Below, piece by piece: positions 45,046 through 54,197 of a stretch of 64,000 nt of DNA. The DNA is taken from NCBI GenBank assembly GCA_030533405.1, contig JAUNJF010000008.1, forward strand, positions 39,978 to 103,977. The letters run 5' to 3'. Position 1 is the stretch's first letter. Each line of letters begins with the position of its first letter. Below the pieces are notes generated by a model. That model did no database searches and had not been told where the DNA came from. It was given only the letters and a program-made list of their open reading frames with translations. Position numbers and translations under genes: made by a program. The stretch is from Eubacteriales bacterium. Lineage in GTDB: Bacteria > Bacillota > Clostridia > Lachnospirales > Lachnospiraceae.

Positions 45046-47505
45046 ATGTGGATTATAGCAAAATATATTTTAAAAAATGTAAGTATAAAGCCGGTTCGTT
45101 CCCTGTTGATTATATTTTGTATAACCATTTGTGCAATAGCTGCCATGGTAACACTAGATATGTCAAAATCGGTGGGCGAAATTATGAAACAATTCATGGG
45201 AAACTTTGGGGGAAGTGGTGAATTTATTGTAACAGGAAGTAAAGAGCAATTAGAATTCCTTGAGGATGCTTCATTTCCAAAGAGTAAAATGCTTCAAGTG
45301 ATGTCATATGGAGATGCTTTTTATTCCCGTATAGACGGAGAATATAGTTTTGTGAAGGAACATGAGATTATGTTGGTTGGAGCAGATATGAATCAGGCTG
45401 CAGAATTTCAGATAGTTTCTAGTGCAAATCATCTTACGAGTGATCAAACAATTATCACAAAAAATTTTGCAGATCAATTCTTGTTAAAAAAAGGAGAGAA
45501 GGTACATTTTCATGATGTGGATGGTGAATTACATGAATTTACGATTAAAGATATTGAGAATAATGCGAAGGAATTGTTTGGGGATCAGTATGCATTATTG
45601 TCGCCAGAAGGGATGAATGAATTAGGAATTTATGATGAAAATGTATTGGTACTGTTAGATGTACTTGATGATAAGGATATTAAGAGTGTTAAGAACCTTC
45701 TTGAACAACGATCAAAAATGATTAGCTATCAATATTTATATGATGATGAATTAATTGAAGGTGAGACAGAACAAATCAAACAAATATTTTCACTTATTTT
45801 AGCAATTTGTTTACTTATGGTTATTTTTGTCACTATATCTGTTTCGAATCGAATTATGTGTGAACGAATGACGGTTATAGGAACGTTTTACAGTCTTGGC
45901 ATTTCAAAGGCGAAAACATTAATTAGTGTTCTTTCTGAAATGGTATTCTATGGGCTGTGTGGGGGAACCATTGGTGTTGCGTTATATATGAGCTTAAGAA
46001 ATACTATTCTTGAAGGGGCAATGCAAAACATAGTAGAACCAGGCATGCAGCTTATGCTTCCTGATATAAAAATAGGAAGTGGTCTATTGGTTGTACTCAC
46101 TGCCTGTGTGATTGTATGTGTATGTAGTATCAAACCCGTTTTAGAAAATTGCAATGTCTCTATAAGAGATATTATTTTTAATACCAAGGATACAAAGTAT
46201 GAACTACGAAGGGCAAGATTAATTTGTGGTAGCATTTTGTTTGTTTTGTGTGTATGCTGTTTTATTTTTCAAAAGGATATATTAGTATGGATTATCTCGT
46301 TTTTGGGAATGGGGATATCAATGTCTTTGTTGTACCCATATTTTATAATTTGTATTGGCAAAATGTTATCTACATTCTATGAGAAAAGAGGTAAATATGT
46401 AAGTGCGCTAGCTATTACGGAAGGGTATACAAAGAAAAATTCAGTGGGAACAGCAGTATTAATTGGCACCTGCACGATGTTATGTTTTGCCTTGTTTTTT
46501 ATATCCATGGGTGTGGTAAAGAGTGTTGATAAAGATCCTGGATTTGATTGTGATGTACAGGTTTCCGTTGAGTATGGAAGTAAAACAGATTTTGAATATC
46601 TTGAGAGACAAAAGGATGTTTCAATGGTTGAATACGTTTATATGTTTCATGATACTGTAAATGTGAATGGCGAGGAATGCATGTTAGGTGTTTTTTGTGC
46701 TCCCAAATCAAAAGAAGAATGGAAGGGAATACGTTACTTTAATGATGTTGCAATGCCCGTAAATGAGAATGAAATTGTAATTACAAAAAAGCTGGCAAGG
46801 CGATTTGATTTGAAAGTTGGAGACCATGTAACTATGGAATTCCTTGCAGATATGTATTTGCCAGTTATCCTGAATATGAAGGTGAGTGCGATAAGTGATA
46901 ATTTGGATACTGAAGATTTTGTAATTTCAGATGACTTATATAATCGTATTTATCCAGAAAACACATTGGAATATGTAAATGTATTTACCAAGAATCCAAA
47001 TGAAATATTAGATATGATATTGAAATACTCAGCTTCCTATATATGTGGCGACGATACGAATACCAAGGAAAGTGCAATCGCAAAAAATAAGCGTGAAGCA
47101 AAGAATATCGTAGTCATATTAAGTGTCATTATGATTTTGGGTGTGGTAATTACATTTGTTGGAAGTAGTAGTAATCAGATGATAGCATTTGAAAGCAGAA
47201 AAAGGGAGTTTGCTATGCTGTTATCATCCGTAATGACAAGGACACAATTGGCAAAGACTCTGGTTCTAGAAACGATGTATTCAACGGGAATCGTAATGAT
47301 AATTGGATATATGGCTAGTTTCTTGCTTGTATATCCGATTTCAAGAATGCTTGAGGAATATAATAGTTCCATTATTTTAGATATAAAAACTCCCTTGGTA
47401 GTAATTCTAATGTTGGTATTGTGGGTAGTATTCTCATTTCTTTCGATTGTTCCAATTAGGAGCATGAAAAAAATGAATATAGCTGAGGAGATAAAGTGTG
47501 AATAA
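45046..47505 (+). CDS. FtsX-like ABC transporter permease
   Basis: The 819-residue product has an N-terminal helix, a large extracytoplasmic domain (about 45-250), three helices (about 255-400 region), a central pair of helices (about 400-440), a second extracytoplasmic domain (about 490-680) and three more helices at the end. This is the duplicated FtsX plan of macrolide/antimicrobial-peptide and lipoprotein-export permeases (MacB/BceB-like superfamily). ATG 45046 is chosen because GGGAG lies upstream, and the longer frame overlaps the peptidase gene. It overlaps the ATPase gene by 8 bases. Confidence 0.85.
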   Translation: MWIIAKYILKNVSIKPVRSLLIIFCITICAIAAMVTLDMSKSVGEIMKQFMGNFGGSGEFIVTGSKEQLEFLEDASFPKSKMLQVMSYGDAFYSRIDGEYSFVKEHEIMLVGADMNQAAEFQIVSSANHLTSDQTIITKNFADQFLLKKGEKVHFHDVDGELHEFTIKDIENNAKELFGDQYALLSPEGMNELGIYDENVLVLLDVLDDKDIKSVKNLLEQRSKMISYQYLYDDELIEGETEQIKQIFSLILAICLLMVIFVTISVSNRIMCERMTVIGTFYSLGISKAKTLISVLSEMVFYGLCGGTIGVALYMSLRNTILEGAMQNIVEPGMQLMLPDIKIGSGLLVVLTACVIVCVCSIKPVLENCNVSIRDIIFNTKDTKYELRRARLICGSILFVLCVCCFIFQKDILVWIISFLGMGISMSLLYPYFIICIGKMLSTFYEKRGKYVSALAITEGYTKKNSVGTAVLIGTCTMLCFALFFISMGVVKSVDKDPGFDCDVQVSVEYGSKTDFEYLERQKDVSMVEYVYMFHDTVNVNGEECMLGVFCAPKSKEEWKGIRYFNDVAMPVNENEIVITKKLARRFDLKVGDHVTMEFLADMYLPVILNMKVSAISDNLDTEDFVISDDLYNRIYPENTLEYVNVFTKNPNEILDMILKYSASYICGDDTNTKESAIAKNKREAKNIVVILSVIMILGVVITFVGSSSNQMIAFESRKREFAMLLSSVMTRTQLAKTLVLETMYSTGIVMIIGYMASFLLVYPISRMLEEYNSSIILDIKTPLVVILMLVLWVVFSFLSIVPIRSMKKMNIAEEIKCE

Positions 47506-48202
47506 AAAAAGAAAGGTGATTCGGATTATGGAGAATGTAATTGAAATAAAGAATGTAAGTAAATCCTTTGGAAAAAATGATGCATATAACCAGGTGCTAA
47601 AAGAAACGAACATAAGTATTACAAAAGGTGAATTTGTTTCCTTAATGGGGCCTTCGGGAAGTGGGAAGTCAACACTTTTATATTTAATTGGTGGATTAGA
47701 TCGTGATTATACAGGTGATATTGAGTTGGCTGGAAAAAACATTTCTAAAATGAAGGAAAGAGAGCTTTCAAACTATCGACTGAATAAAATTGGTTTTGTT
47801 TTTCAGTTTTATAATTTGGTTATGAATTTAAATGTAGAAGATAATTTAATGCTTCCACAGGTTATGAAAGGGAAAACCAGAAAAGAGCTGCAAGAAAAGG
47901 TAACAGAGATATTAGAACTTGTTGGATTGACCGAAAAAAGAAAAGCAATGCCTAATACATTATCCGGTGGACAGCAGCAAAGAGTGGCTATTGCAAGAGC
48001 GTTGCTTGGAGAACCGGAAATTATAATTGCAGATGAACCTACGGGAAATCTCGATGCTAAGTCCACAGAAGAGATTATGGAATTGTTTGTCAGAATTAAT
48101 CAAATGAAAAAAGTAACAATTCTCCAGGTTACGCATTCTGTCGATGTGGCTAATTATGGGCAGAGAATTGTTAGACTTGAAAATGGGAAAGCGGTTGGAT
48201 AA
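47498..48202 (+). CDS. ABC transporter ATP-binding protein (LolD/MacB type)
   Basis: The 234-residue product has Walker [22 protein letters not shown] (split here: GPSGSGKST), Q-loop [17 protein letters not shown], signature [16 protein letters not shown] and Walker [19 protein letters not shown] 47498 has GAGGAG exactly 7 bases upstream inside the permease gene and is taken as start; ATG 47528, with AAAGGTG upstream, is the alternative (224 residues). It is the energising partner of the preceding FtsX-type permease. Confidence 0.9.
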   Translation: MNKKRKVIRIMENVIEIKNVSKSFGKNDAYNQVLKETNISITKGEFVSLMGPSGSGKSTLLYLIGGLDRDYTGDIELAGKNISKMKERELSNYRLNKIGFVFQFYNLVMNLNVEDNLMLPQVMKGKTRKELQEKVTEILELVGLTEKRKAMPNTLSGGQQQRVAIARALLGEPEIIIADEPTGNLDAKSTEEIMELFVRINQMKKVTILQVTHSVDVANYGQRIVRLENGKAVG

Positions 48203-48307
48203 AATATTGCTTAGTGATATGAGTGTAGAAAAATTGATATCCAGATATATTATTAAATTTAGTATATTGATTTTGTTAATAAAATGAAGAGGAGTTGTAA
48301 GTCCGTT

Positions 48308-49018
48308 ATGCGTATCGCAATTATAGATGATGAGGAAATATTTCGTATTCAAATTGAAAAAGAAATTGTAGGATTTTATGGTTTACTAGATACGAATTGC
48401 TATCATTTTTCGGATGGAGATGAGTTTATTAAATCTCTTGAAAATGGTGCACAATATGATGCTGTATTTCTAGATATAGAAATGGCTAGAGAAGACGGAA
48501 TGTCCACTGCAAAAAATATGAGAAATAGAGGAATCGCAACACCTATTATTTTCATTACAAGTCATGTGGAAATGGCAATGGATGGATATGATGTAAAGGC
48601 ATTCCGCTTTTTGAAAAAACCGATTGATGAAAATCGATTGCGACAGGTTCTTATTGATTTGGAGGAGGAATGTCGTGGAGAGCGGGTTATCATATTACAT
48701 AGAGATGGAGAAGAATTGGTTGTCCCTGTTGATGACATTTTGTTTGTGGAATCTGCAAATACTGATGTGAGATTTATTTTGAACGATGAAGAGATTCAAA
48801 ACAGAGGAAAATTATCCGACGCTGTAGAGCAATTGATGGAGTTGTCCAATTCATTTTGCAAGATTCATCGATGTTGCGTTGTGAATATGGGTAATATTTC
48901 GCAATTTTCGAAGGATACAATCACGATGAAGAATGGTACCAAGTTACCAATTGCCAGGAGATGTCAAAAAGAATTTAAAGAAAAAATGTTTCAATATGTC
49001 AAGAACAAAGGGCGATAA
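48308..49018 (+). CDS. LytTR-family response regulator
   Basis: The 236-residue product has a receiver (acidic IIDDEE, phospho-acceptor Asp in DAVFLDIEMAREDG, Lys in FRFLKKPIDE) and a C-terminal LytTR DNA-binding domain (about 130-236: VPVDDILFVESANTDVRFIL, then FCKIHRCCVVNM). ATG 48308 gives the normal receiver N-terminus MRIAIIDDEE; ATG 48284 lacks an RBS. It is followed by a GHKL kinase after 18 bases. The pair resembles AgrA/AgrC-type peptide-sensing systems, and the LytTR-like repeats at 42883-42913 are a likely target. Confidence 0.9.
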   Translation: MRIAIIDDEEIFRIQIEKEIVGFYGLLDTNCYHFSDGDEFIKSLENGAQYDAVFLDIEMAREDGMSTAKNMRNRGIATPIIFITSHVEMAMDGYDVKAFRFLKKPIDENRLRQVLIDLEEECRGERVIILHRDGEELVVPVDDILFVESANTDVRFILNDEEIQNRGKLSDAVEQLMELSNSFCKIHRCCVVNMGNISQFSKDTITMKNGTKLPIARRCQKEFKEKMFQYVKNKGR

Positions 49019-49036
49019 TTGGAAGGATTATTAAGT

Positions 49037-50323
49037 ATGGAGCGAATTGTAGCATTTTACAATTTAATACTGTTTCTTATAAGTTTGTGGCTATTGTGGG
49101 ATCCTATATTTGGCTGGACAATTCGTAAGAAAAAAACTTTAGCTGTGGTGACAATTATTTTAGCAATTGGTGGCTGCTTTATCTCATATGTATCAATAGG
49201 TTTCATGCTGGCTTTAGTATTTGCATTATTTGTGTTCAGTTATTCTTTGTTTTTGATGAAGGAGGCTTGGTGGCGAAAGCTGGTTTTGAGTGGTTCTTCC
49301 ATCGTTCTTGCGGGGAGTGTGTTTGGATTATGGAGAAATGCCATTTCTTTATTGTCAAATGAAAAAATAGGAAATCGAGTTGCTTATTTGTTAGCATTTT
49401 TGATGATGCTATTGTTAGGGGGCGTTTCAAAAAAAATTTTTAAAAACATACGCTGGAAAATGCAATTGTTACCACTAATTGGAATGAGTATGTTTTTTTT
49501 GTTTGTTAATAAGTATTTGATTGGTTATAGCTATTCCATTCTAGATTCTAGTGATTATTCCATCCGATTTGATATGGCTTTAGCGGAACTTGGAATCGTT
49601 GTTTTGTTTATGTTGTGCGTAGTATTTGTTGGAAATATATTTGCGAAATTATATTATCAACAAATGGTTACAATAAGAGAAGAATATCTTACTGTTCAAG
49701 GCAAATACTATGAAAGCATAGAAGAAAAGAACAAAAGTGTGAGAAGTATTCGACACGATATAAAAAATCATTTGATAGTCATTCAGACACTCTTAGAGGA
49801 TGGAAGGGTGGAAAAAGCGAAAGAATACTTGAATGAAATTGCAGAAAAGATAGAGGATACAGATACCAAAATACATACAGGCAATCCAATAGTGGATGCA
49901 ATTATCATGGATAAGATGATGACTGCGAAGAAATATGATATTGAAGTATTAGTTGAAGGCATGTGGTCATATGAGGCTATGACATCTGTGGATATCTGCA
50001 CACTTCTTGCAAATATGATAGACAATGCCATTGAAGCAATTGAAAAAGGAGTGGATGAGAAAAAGATTTGTCTTTCATTTAAGCGAACAGAACAATTCTT
50101 CTCGGTTTCCTGTGTAAATGATTGTTTATCAGATGTTGTATGGAAAGATGGTGTAATAGAAACTTCGAAGAAAGATAAACGAAATCATGGATTTGGAATC
50201 GGAAATATTGTGGATGTATGTGATAAATATGTAGGAAATATGGATATACAATGCAATGCAAGTGATAAAAATGAGAATGAAAATCAATTCTGTATTACAC
50301 TTATTTTTCCAATTCAATCTTAA
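49037..50323 (+). CDS. GHKL-type sensor histidine kinase (AgrC-like layout)
   Basis: The 428-residue product has about six N-terminal helices (residues 5-215), the phospho-accepting His in VRSIRHDIKNHLIVIQTLL (about residue 240), and a GHKL ATPase with the N-box LLANMIDNAIEAIE and a G-box-like NHGFGIGNIVDVCDKY. Multi-helix sensors of this type detect peptides or membrane stress. ATG 49037 follows GGAAGGA; a TTG at 49019 would add six residues. It is the last gene of the cassette. No AgrD/AgrB-type signal gene is visible nearby, so the stimulus may be a peptide handled by the M13 peptidase or the transporter. Confidence 0.88.
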   Translation: MERIVAFYNLILFLISLWLLWDPIFGWTIRKKKTLAVVTIILAIGGCFISYVSIGFMLALVFALFVFSYSLFLMKEAWWRKLVLSGSSIVLAGSVFGLWRNAISLLSNEKIGNRVAYLLAFLMMLLLGGVSKKIFKNIRWKMQLLPLIGMSMFFLFVNKYLIGYSYSILDSSDYSIRFDMALAELGIVVLFMLCVVFVGNIFAKLYYQQMVTIREEYLTVQGKYYESIEEKNKSVRSIRHDIKNHLIVIQTLLEDGRVEKAKEYLNEIAEKIEDTDTKIHTGNPIVDAIIMDKMMTAKKYDIEVLVEGMWSYEAMTSVDICTLLANMIDNAIEAIEKGVDEKKICLSFKRTEQFFSVSCVNDCLSDVVWKDGVIETSKKDKRNHGFGIGNIVDVCDKYVGNMDIQCNASDKNENENQFCITLIFPIQS

Positions 50324-50380
50324 GAAGTGGATGTTGGCATTTGTAAAGTTATATTAGACAATGCATTTATTGGTGTTATT

Positions 50381-50389
50381 TTTGTCGAA
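50381..50389 (+). promoter_or_regulatory. Perfect Spo0A box
   Basis: TTTGTCGAA is an exact match to the B. subtilis 0A-box consensus. It lies between the kinase stop and the spoIVB-tail remnant, about 250 bases ahead of the chemoreceptor start. A chance match is possible. Confidence 0.4.
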
Positions 50390-50418
50390 CTTTGTTGCTC
50401 CCTACTTGACACATTCGT

Positions 50419-50536
50419 GTCTGGGTCGTCCGTGCTACAAAATGGGCGGATTGTGGGTGCCGTAACCCATGTGTTTGTGGATGATCCAACAAGAGGGTAT
50501 GCCATATTTATTGAGGAAATGTTAAATGAATCATAA
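50419..50536 (+). pseudogene. Second copy of the spoIVB 3' end (remnant)
   Basis: 118 bases match the spoIVB end at 42691-42808 without gaps; I count about 16 differences, mostly silent, plus changes in the last codons. Translation reads [19 protein letters not shown] through EEMLNES, against SGSPVLQ through EEMLEDN. It begins at the codon of the catalytic serine and carries no start of its own, although an open frame extends upstream to 50327. It is most simply the original spoIVB end left behind when a cassette joined to another spoIVB copy arrived. Confidence 0.85.
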
Positions 50537-50628
50537 ATATAGTGAATTCATGCTTTTCATTCTTGTAAAATTAAGGTATAATATAATATATTTAACGGTA
50601 TTATGGGGGTACGTTAGGAGGAGTTTGC

Positions 50629-53127
50629 ATGAATAAATTACGTGGTAAATCAAGTAGTAAAAAAACAAACAATACTTCTCAGGGGGAAACAAAAAAAGAG
50701 AAGAGAATCAAGCCAAAATTACAAAGTAAAGAAAAGTCTAGCAATGGATCTAAAAAGGAAATAGCAAAAGACACATTGGGGAAAATAAAAAATCTTCCAA
50801 AGTTGAACAAAGCACCAAAACAACAAAAGGAAAAGCAGGAAAATACAACGAAAGAATCAAAGATTATTGCGCATAATCCTTTGAAAAATAAAAAATTGCC
50901 CAATATTCCTAAGATTTCTAAATTAAAAAAGCCAGACATATCTAAGGTGAAAAATATTAAAGATGTTGATTTTAAAGGTACAGCAAAGAAGATTGGAAAG
51001 CGGATTATCCAATGGACGAATGATATGACTAATCCAGATAAACGCTCAAATCGTGCACCAAAGAGTGCGAGTGCACTATTTTCTCTGAGAAACAAGATTT
51101 TTGTTTGTTTCTTTGTGCCAATTATTTTTATGGTTGTTGTCGGTGTTGTATCATATAATTATTCAGCGAAGGGATTAAGTGACAGATTTAAAAACTCAAC
51201 AATGTTAACAGCGAATATGGCGGTTGATTATTTAGATGTAAGTTGTAGTTATATTGAATCCGAGGCGTTAAGGTATTCGGTTGATAATGAATTACAGGAT
51301 TATTTTTTGGGTTCTTTAATGCAGGATGAGATTACAGTTGCTAACTATTATAAGGCAATGCTTTCTTCTATGACGGCTTCTGTTAAATCAAATGAATTTT
51401 TGCAAAATGTTTCACTGGTTACCAGTGAGGGTGTGAATATGATTTCTACCGCAGTTACAGATAAGAAGCCAGATGGTGTTTATAATGCATATTTTGAAGA
51501 TGCAAAGGCAAAATCAGAAGATGGCAAAAATCCAAAAAAATGGATTGATTCTCATGAAATGTTGGATGAATATTTGAAGATTAAGCCTGAACAGTATTTT
51601 ATGTCATATCAAATTCGTTCGACAAAACAAAATGCATATATTGTAATTGATGTTTCTAGTGATGCGGTGTATAGCATTTTAGATGGACTTGATTTAGGAC
51701 AGGGAAGTATCGTGGGTTTTGTTACTCCGGATGGAAAAGAAATGATCAAAGAAAACCTTAAAGAAGGTGGTAAAAGCAAATTAAAAGATGGTGAGTCTGT
51801 ATTTTTTGATAAGGAATTCTATACAAAATGCATGGAAAATGATGACATAAATGGTTCGTCAGAAGTTCGTTATAACGGCAAGAAATATATTTACATATAT
51901 CAAAAGAGTGATATTACAGGTGCAACATTTTGCTCTTTGATTCCTGTAGATATTGTAACAATGCAGGCAAATCAGATTAAAGTGATTACTTTAGTATTGG
52001 TTATTATAGCTGCTATTGCATCCGTTTTAATTGGAACATTCATTTCATTTGGTATCCAGCGTAATATGAAGGGTATCTCAAAAGATTTGAATGAGGTTGC
52101 AAATGGTAACCTGACTGTTCATGTACGTGCTGATGGACGTGATGAATTCCAATCACTTGCTAAAACTGCTACGAACATGGTTGAGAATAATAAGAAGCTG
52201 GTATTAAAATTATCAGACACAATTGATCAGATGGAAGTATCTGCTTCGAATGTGACAGCAGCATCAGTTGATATTGATGAACATTCAAAGGATATTACTA
52301 CTGCAATTGATGAGATTAGCAAGGGAATGGAACGACAAAATGAACATGCACAGGAATGCTACGAATTAACAAATTCATTTTCAGATACTATTGTTCACAT
52401 TAATCAGATGGTGCATGATTTGGAGTTAGCAATTGATGCGACGGAGAACTTGATTGGTCAGGGTACTCAGATTGTTATGTTATTAGCGGATCGTGCGAGA
52501 GAAACATCTGTTATTACGGGTAAGGTTGGTGATAGTATCGAAATGCTCAAGGCAGAATCTGAGAGTATTAATCAGTTTGTAAATACGATTACCAATATTT
52601 CAAAGCAAACAAACTTACTGTCTTTAAATGCATCAATTGAAGCAGCGAGAGCTGGTTCGGCAGGTCGCGGATTTGCAGTTGTTGCAGAAGAAATCCGAAA
52701 ACTTGCTGATGATTCCAATGAAGCAGCCCATGAGATTACTAATAGTGTAAGTAACATTACTACACGTACAAAAGCAACTGTAATCAGTGCAAAAGATGCT
52801 GAGGATATGGTATCTTTACAACAGGAAGCTGTAGGACAGGTTATTCAGGTATTTGAAGATATACACACCAGAATTGATGAATTGTTCAATAGTTTGAAGC
52901 TAATTGCAGAAAGCACTGCAAGTGCGGATAGAGAAAGAAGTGAAACATTGGGCGCAGTTGAGAATATTTCAGCAATTATCCAACAGGCATCCAGCAGTTC
53001 TTCTTTGGTACGTACAATGGCTGAAGATTTGTTACTTAGTGTAGATAAGTTAAGTGCAACAGCAGCTGCATTAGATGAGGATATGGATGGATTGAAAAAT
53101 GAGATTTCATCATTCCGCTTAGAATAA
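50629..53127 (+). CDS. Methyl-accepting chemotaxis protein with long lysine-rich N-terminal extension
   Basis: The 832-residue product opens with about 155 residues of Lys-rich, low-complexity sequence before the first helix (about 157-177, [23 protein letters not shown]). A Cache-like extracytoplasmic domain follows (about 180-445), a second helix (about 448-473), HAMP (about 473-525), and the methyl-accepting domain with the conserved tip [37 protein letters not shown]. Receptors of this class normally start with the membrane helix; the extension here must be cytoplasmic and basic. AGGAGG precedes the ATG. Terminator follows. Confidence 0.9.
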   Translation: MNKLRGKSSSKKTNNTSQGETKKEKRIKPKLQSKEKSSNGSKKEIAKDTLGKIKNLPKLNKAPKQQKEKQENTTKESKIIAHNPLKNKKLPNIPKISKLKKPDISKVKNIKDVDFKGTAKKIGKRIIQWTNDMTNPDKRSNRAPKSASALFSLRNKIFVCFFVPIIFMVVVGVVSYNYSAKGLSDRFKNSTMLTANMAVDYLDVSCSYIESEALRYSVDNELQDYFLGSLMQDEITVANYYKAMLSSMTASVKSNEFLQNVSLVTSEGVNMISTAVTDKKPDGVYNAYFEDAKAKSEDGKNPKKWIDSHEMLDEYLKIKPEQYFMSYQIRSTKQNAYIVIDVSSDAVYSILDGLDLGQGSIVGFVTPDGKEMIKENLKEGGKSKLKDGESVFFDKEFYTKCMENDDINGSSEVRYNGKKYIYIYQKSDITGATFCSLIPVDIVTMQANQIKVITLVLVIIAAIASVLIGTFISFGIQRNMKGISKDLNEVANGNLTVHVRADGRDEFQSLAKTATNMVENNKKLVLKLSDTIDQMEVSASNVTAASVDIDEHSKDITTAIDEISKGMERQNEHAQECYELTNSFSDTIVHINQMVHDLELAIDATENLIGQGTQIVMLLADRARETSVITGKVGDSIEMLKAESESINQFVNTITNISKQTNLLSLNASIEAARAGSAGRGFAVVAEEIRKLADDSNEAAHEITNSVSNITTRTKATVISAKDAEDMVSLQQEAVGQVIQVFEDIHTRIDELFNSLKLIAESTASADRERSETLGAVENISAIIQQASSSSSLVRTMAEDLLLSVDKLSATAAALDEDMDGLKNEISSFRLE

Positions 53128-53150
53128 ATTGTGAATTAGTTATAGGAAAA

Positions 53151-53196
53151 GGCTATCGTTTTAACGATTTTATACGTATAAACGATGGTCTTTTTT
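53151..53196 (+). terminator. Terminator after the chemoreceptor gene
   Basis: GGCTATCGTTT pairs with AAACGATGGTC (two G-T pairs), followed by TTTTTT. Confidence 0.8.
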
Positions 53197-53315
53197 GTTT
53201 TTATAGATAACTGTGTATAAATATTGTGATGTATCACAACGAAAAAAGTAAATAAATATTTAATTTATGTTATAGAACAACTTATATTACAGAAAATGAT
53301 TTGATATAGTCTGAA

Positions 53316-53324
53316 TTGGTCGAA
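53316..53324 (+). promoter_or_regulatory. Near-consensus Spo0A box upstream of the tandem spo0A genes
   Basis: TTGGTCGAA differs by one base from the consensus TTTGTCGAA. A weaker reverse-strand match (7 of 9) lies at 53362-53370. Autoregulation of spo0A is known in B. subtilis. A sigma-H-like GAAT element sits just before the box, but its -35 match is weak. Confidence 0.45.
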
Positions 53325-53391
53325 CATGCAGTATATTTGTTAATGAAATACATATTTTGCGTTCGATAAGTTTAGGAAAGGAAGGATTGAT

Positions 53392-54180
53392 ATGATAAAA
53401 GTTATGATTGGTCATCATGATGATTCTATACGTAAGAATATTGAAGATGTAATTCGTAAACAATCGCAATGTCATTTGATTGGATCCTTTGAGAAAGGTG
53501 ATGCGTTGTTTATGCATATCAAAGAAGAACTTCCAGATATTGTCGTACTAAATCCTGTGTTGCCAATATTAGATGGTGTTGGAATTATTGAAAAAGTACG
53601 AAAAGAAGCACAGTATGATAAAGTGAAATTTGTTTTAGTAGCAGTTGAACAGCAGGTAAAAGTGTTAAATGTACTAAAAGACAGAAGAAATGTAAAGTTT
53701 CTTCCTTGGGAGAAAAATGGTGTCGCTTTAGAGAAGTGTATAAAAGAATTTCCTGAACATGAACAAACTACCAATCCATCGTTAGATGAAATTATTTTTG
53801 TTCAAACAAAAAAACATAAAGATATGAATGTACTGATTACCAAAATGATACATGAGATTGGAGTTCCAGCACATATTAAGGGGTATTTGTATTTGAGAAC
53901 AGCTATATTGATGGCAGTAGAAAATATGGATGTTTTGAATGCAGTTACAAAGCAATTATACCCAGATATTGCTGCTGAATATGGAACAACAGATACAAGA
54001 GTGGAACGAGCAATTCGTCATGCAATTGAAGTGGCATGGGAACGCGGAAATATAGATATGATTAATGATTTGTTTGGTTATACGATTCAAGCAGATAAAG
54101 GAAAACCAACAAATTCAGAATTTATCGCTTTGGTTGCTGATAAAATCAGATTAGAACAAATAAATGAAGTGAATTCATAA
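53392..54180 (+). CDS. spo0A: Spo0A paralogue 1 with degenerate (pseudo) receiver domain
   Basis: The 262-residue product has a receiver-like domain (1-125) and a complete Spo0A effector domain (about 145-262). The effector is very close to B. subtilis Spo0[57 protein letters not shown]. The receiver has lost its chemistry. The phospho-acceptor Asp is Asn54 ([12 protein letters not shown]), the acidic pair is His8-His9, the switch Thr is Val (FVLVAVE) and the conserved Lys is lost (KFLPWEK). It probably cannot be phosphorylated in the classic way. GGAAGG precedes the ATG. A second spo0A follows after 17 bases. Confidence 0.9.
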   Translation: MIKVMIGHHDDSIRKNIEDVIRKQSQCHLIGSFEKGDALFMHIKEELPDIVVLNPVLPILDGVGIIEKVRKEAQYDKVKFVLVAVEQQVKVLNVLKDRRNVKFLPWEKNGVALEKCIKEFPEHEQTTNPSLDEIIFVQTKKHKDMNVLITKMIHEIGVPAHIKGYLYLRTAILMAVENMDVLNAVTKQLYPDIAAEYGTTDTRVERAIRHAIEVAWERGNIDMINDLFGYTIQADKGKPTNSEFIALVADKIRLEQINEVNS

Positions 54181-54197
54181 GTTGGAGAGGTATTAAA

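Noticed and set aside
42951-50323. The cassette as a bacteriocin gene cluster
   Set aside because: No precursor peptide with a double-glycine or similar leader, no modification enzyme and no C39 peptidase were found in the gaps; a resistance or sensing role fits better.
49019-50323. Agr-type quorum-sensing locus
   Set aside because: The kinase and regulator are Agr-like, but there is no AgrB protease or AgrD pro-peptide gene nearby.
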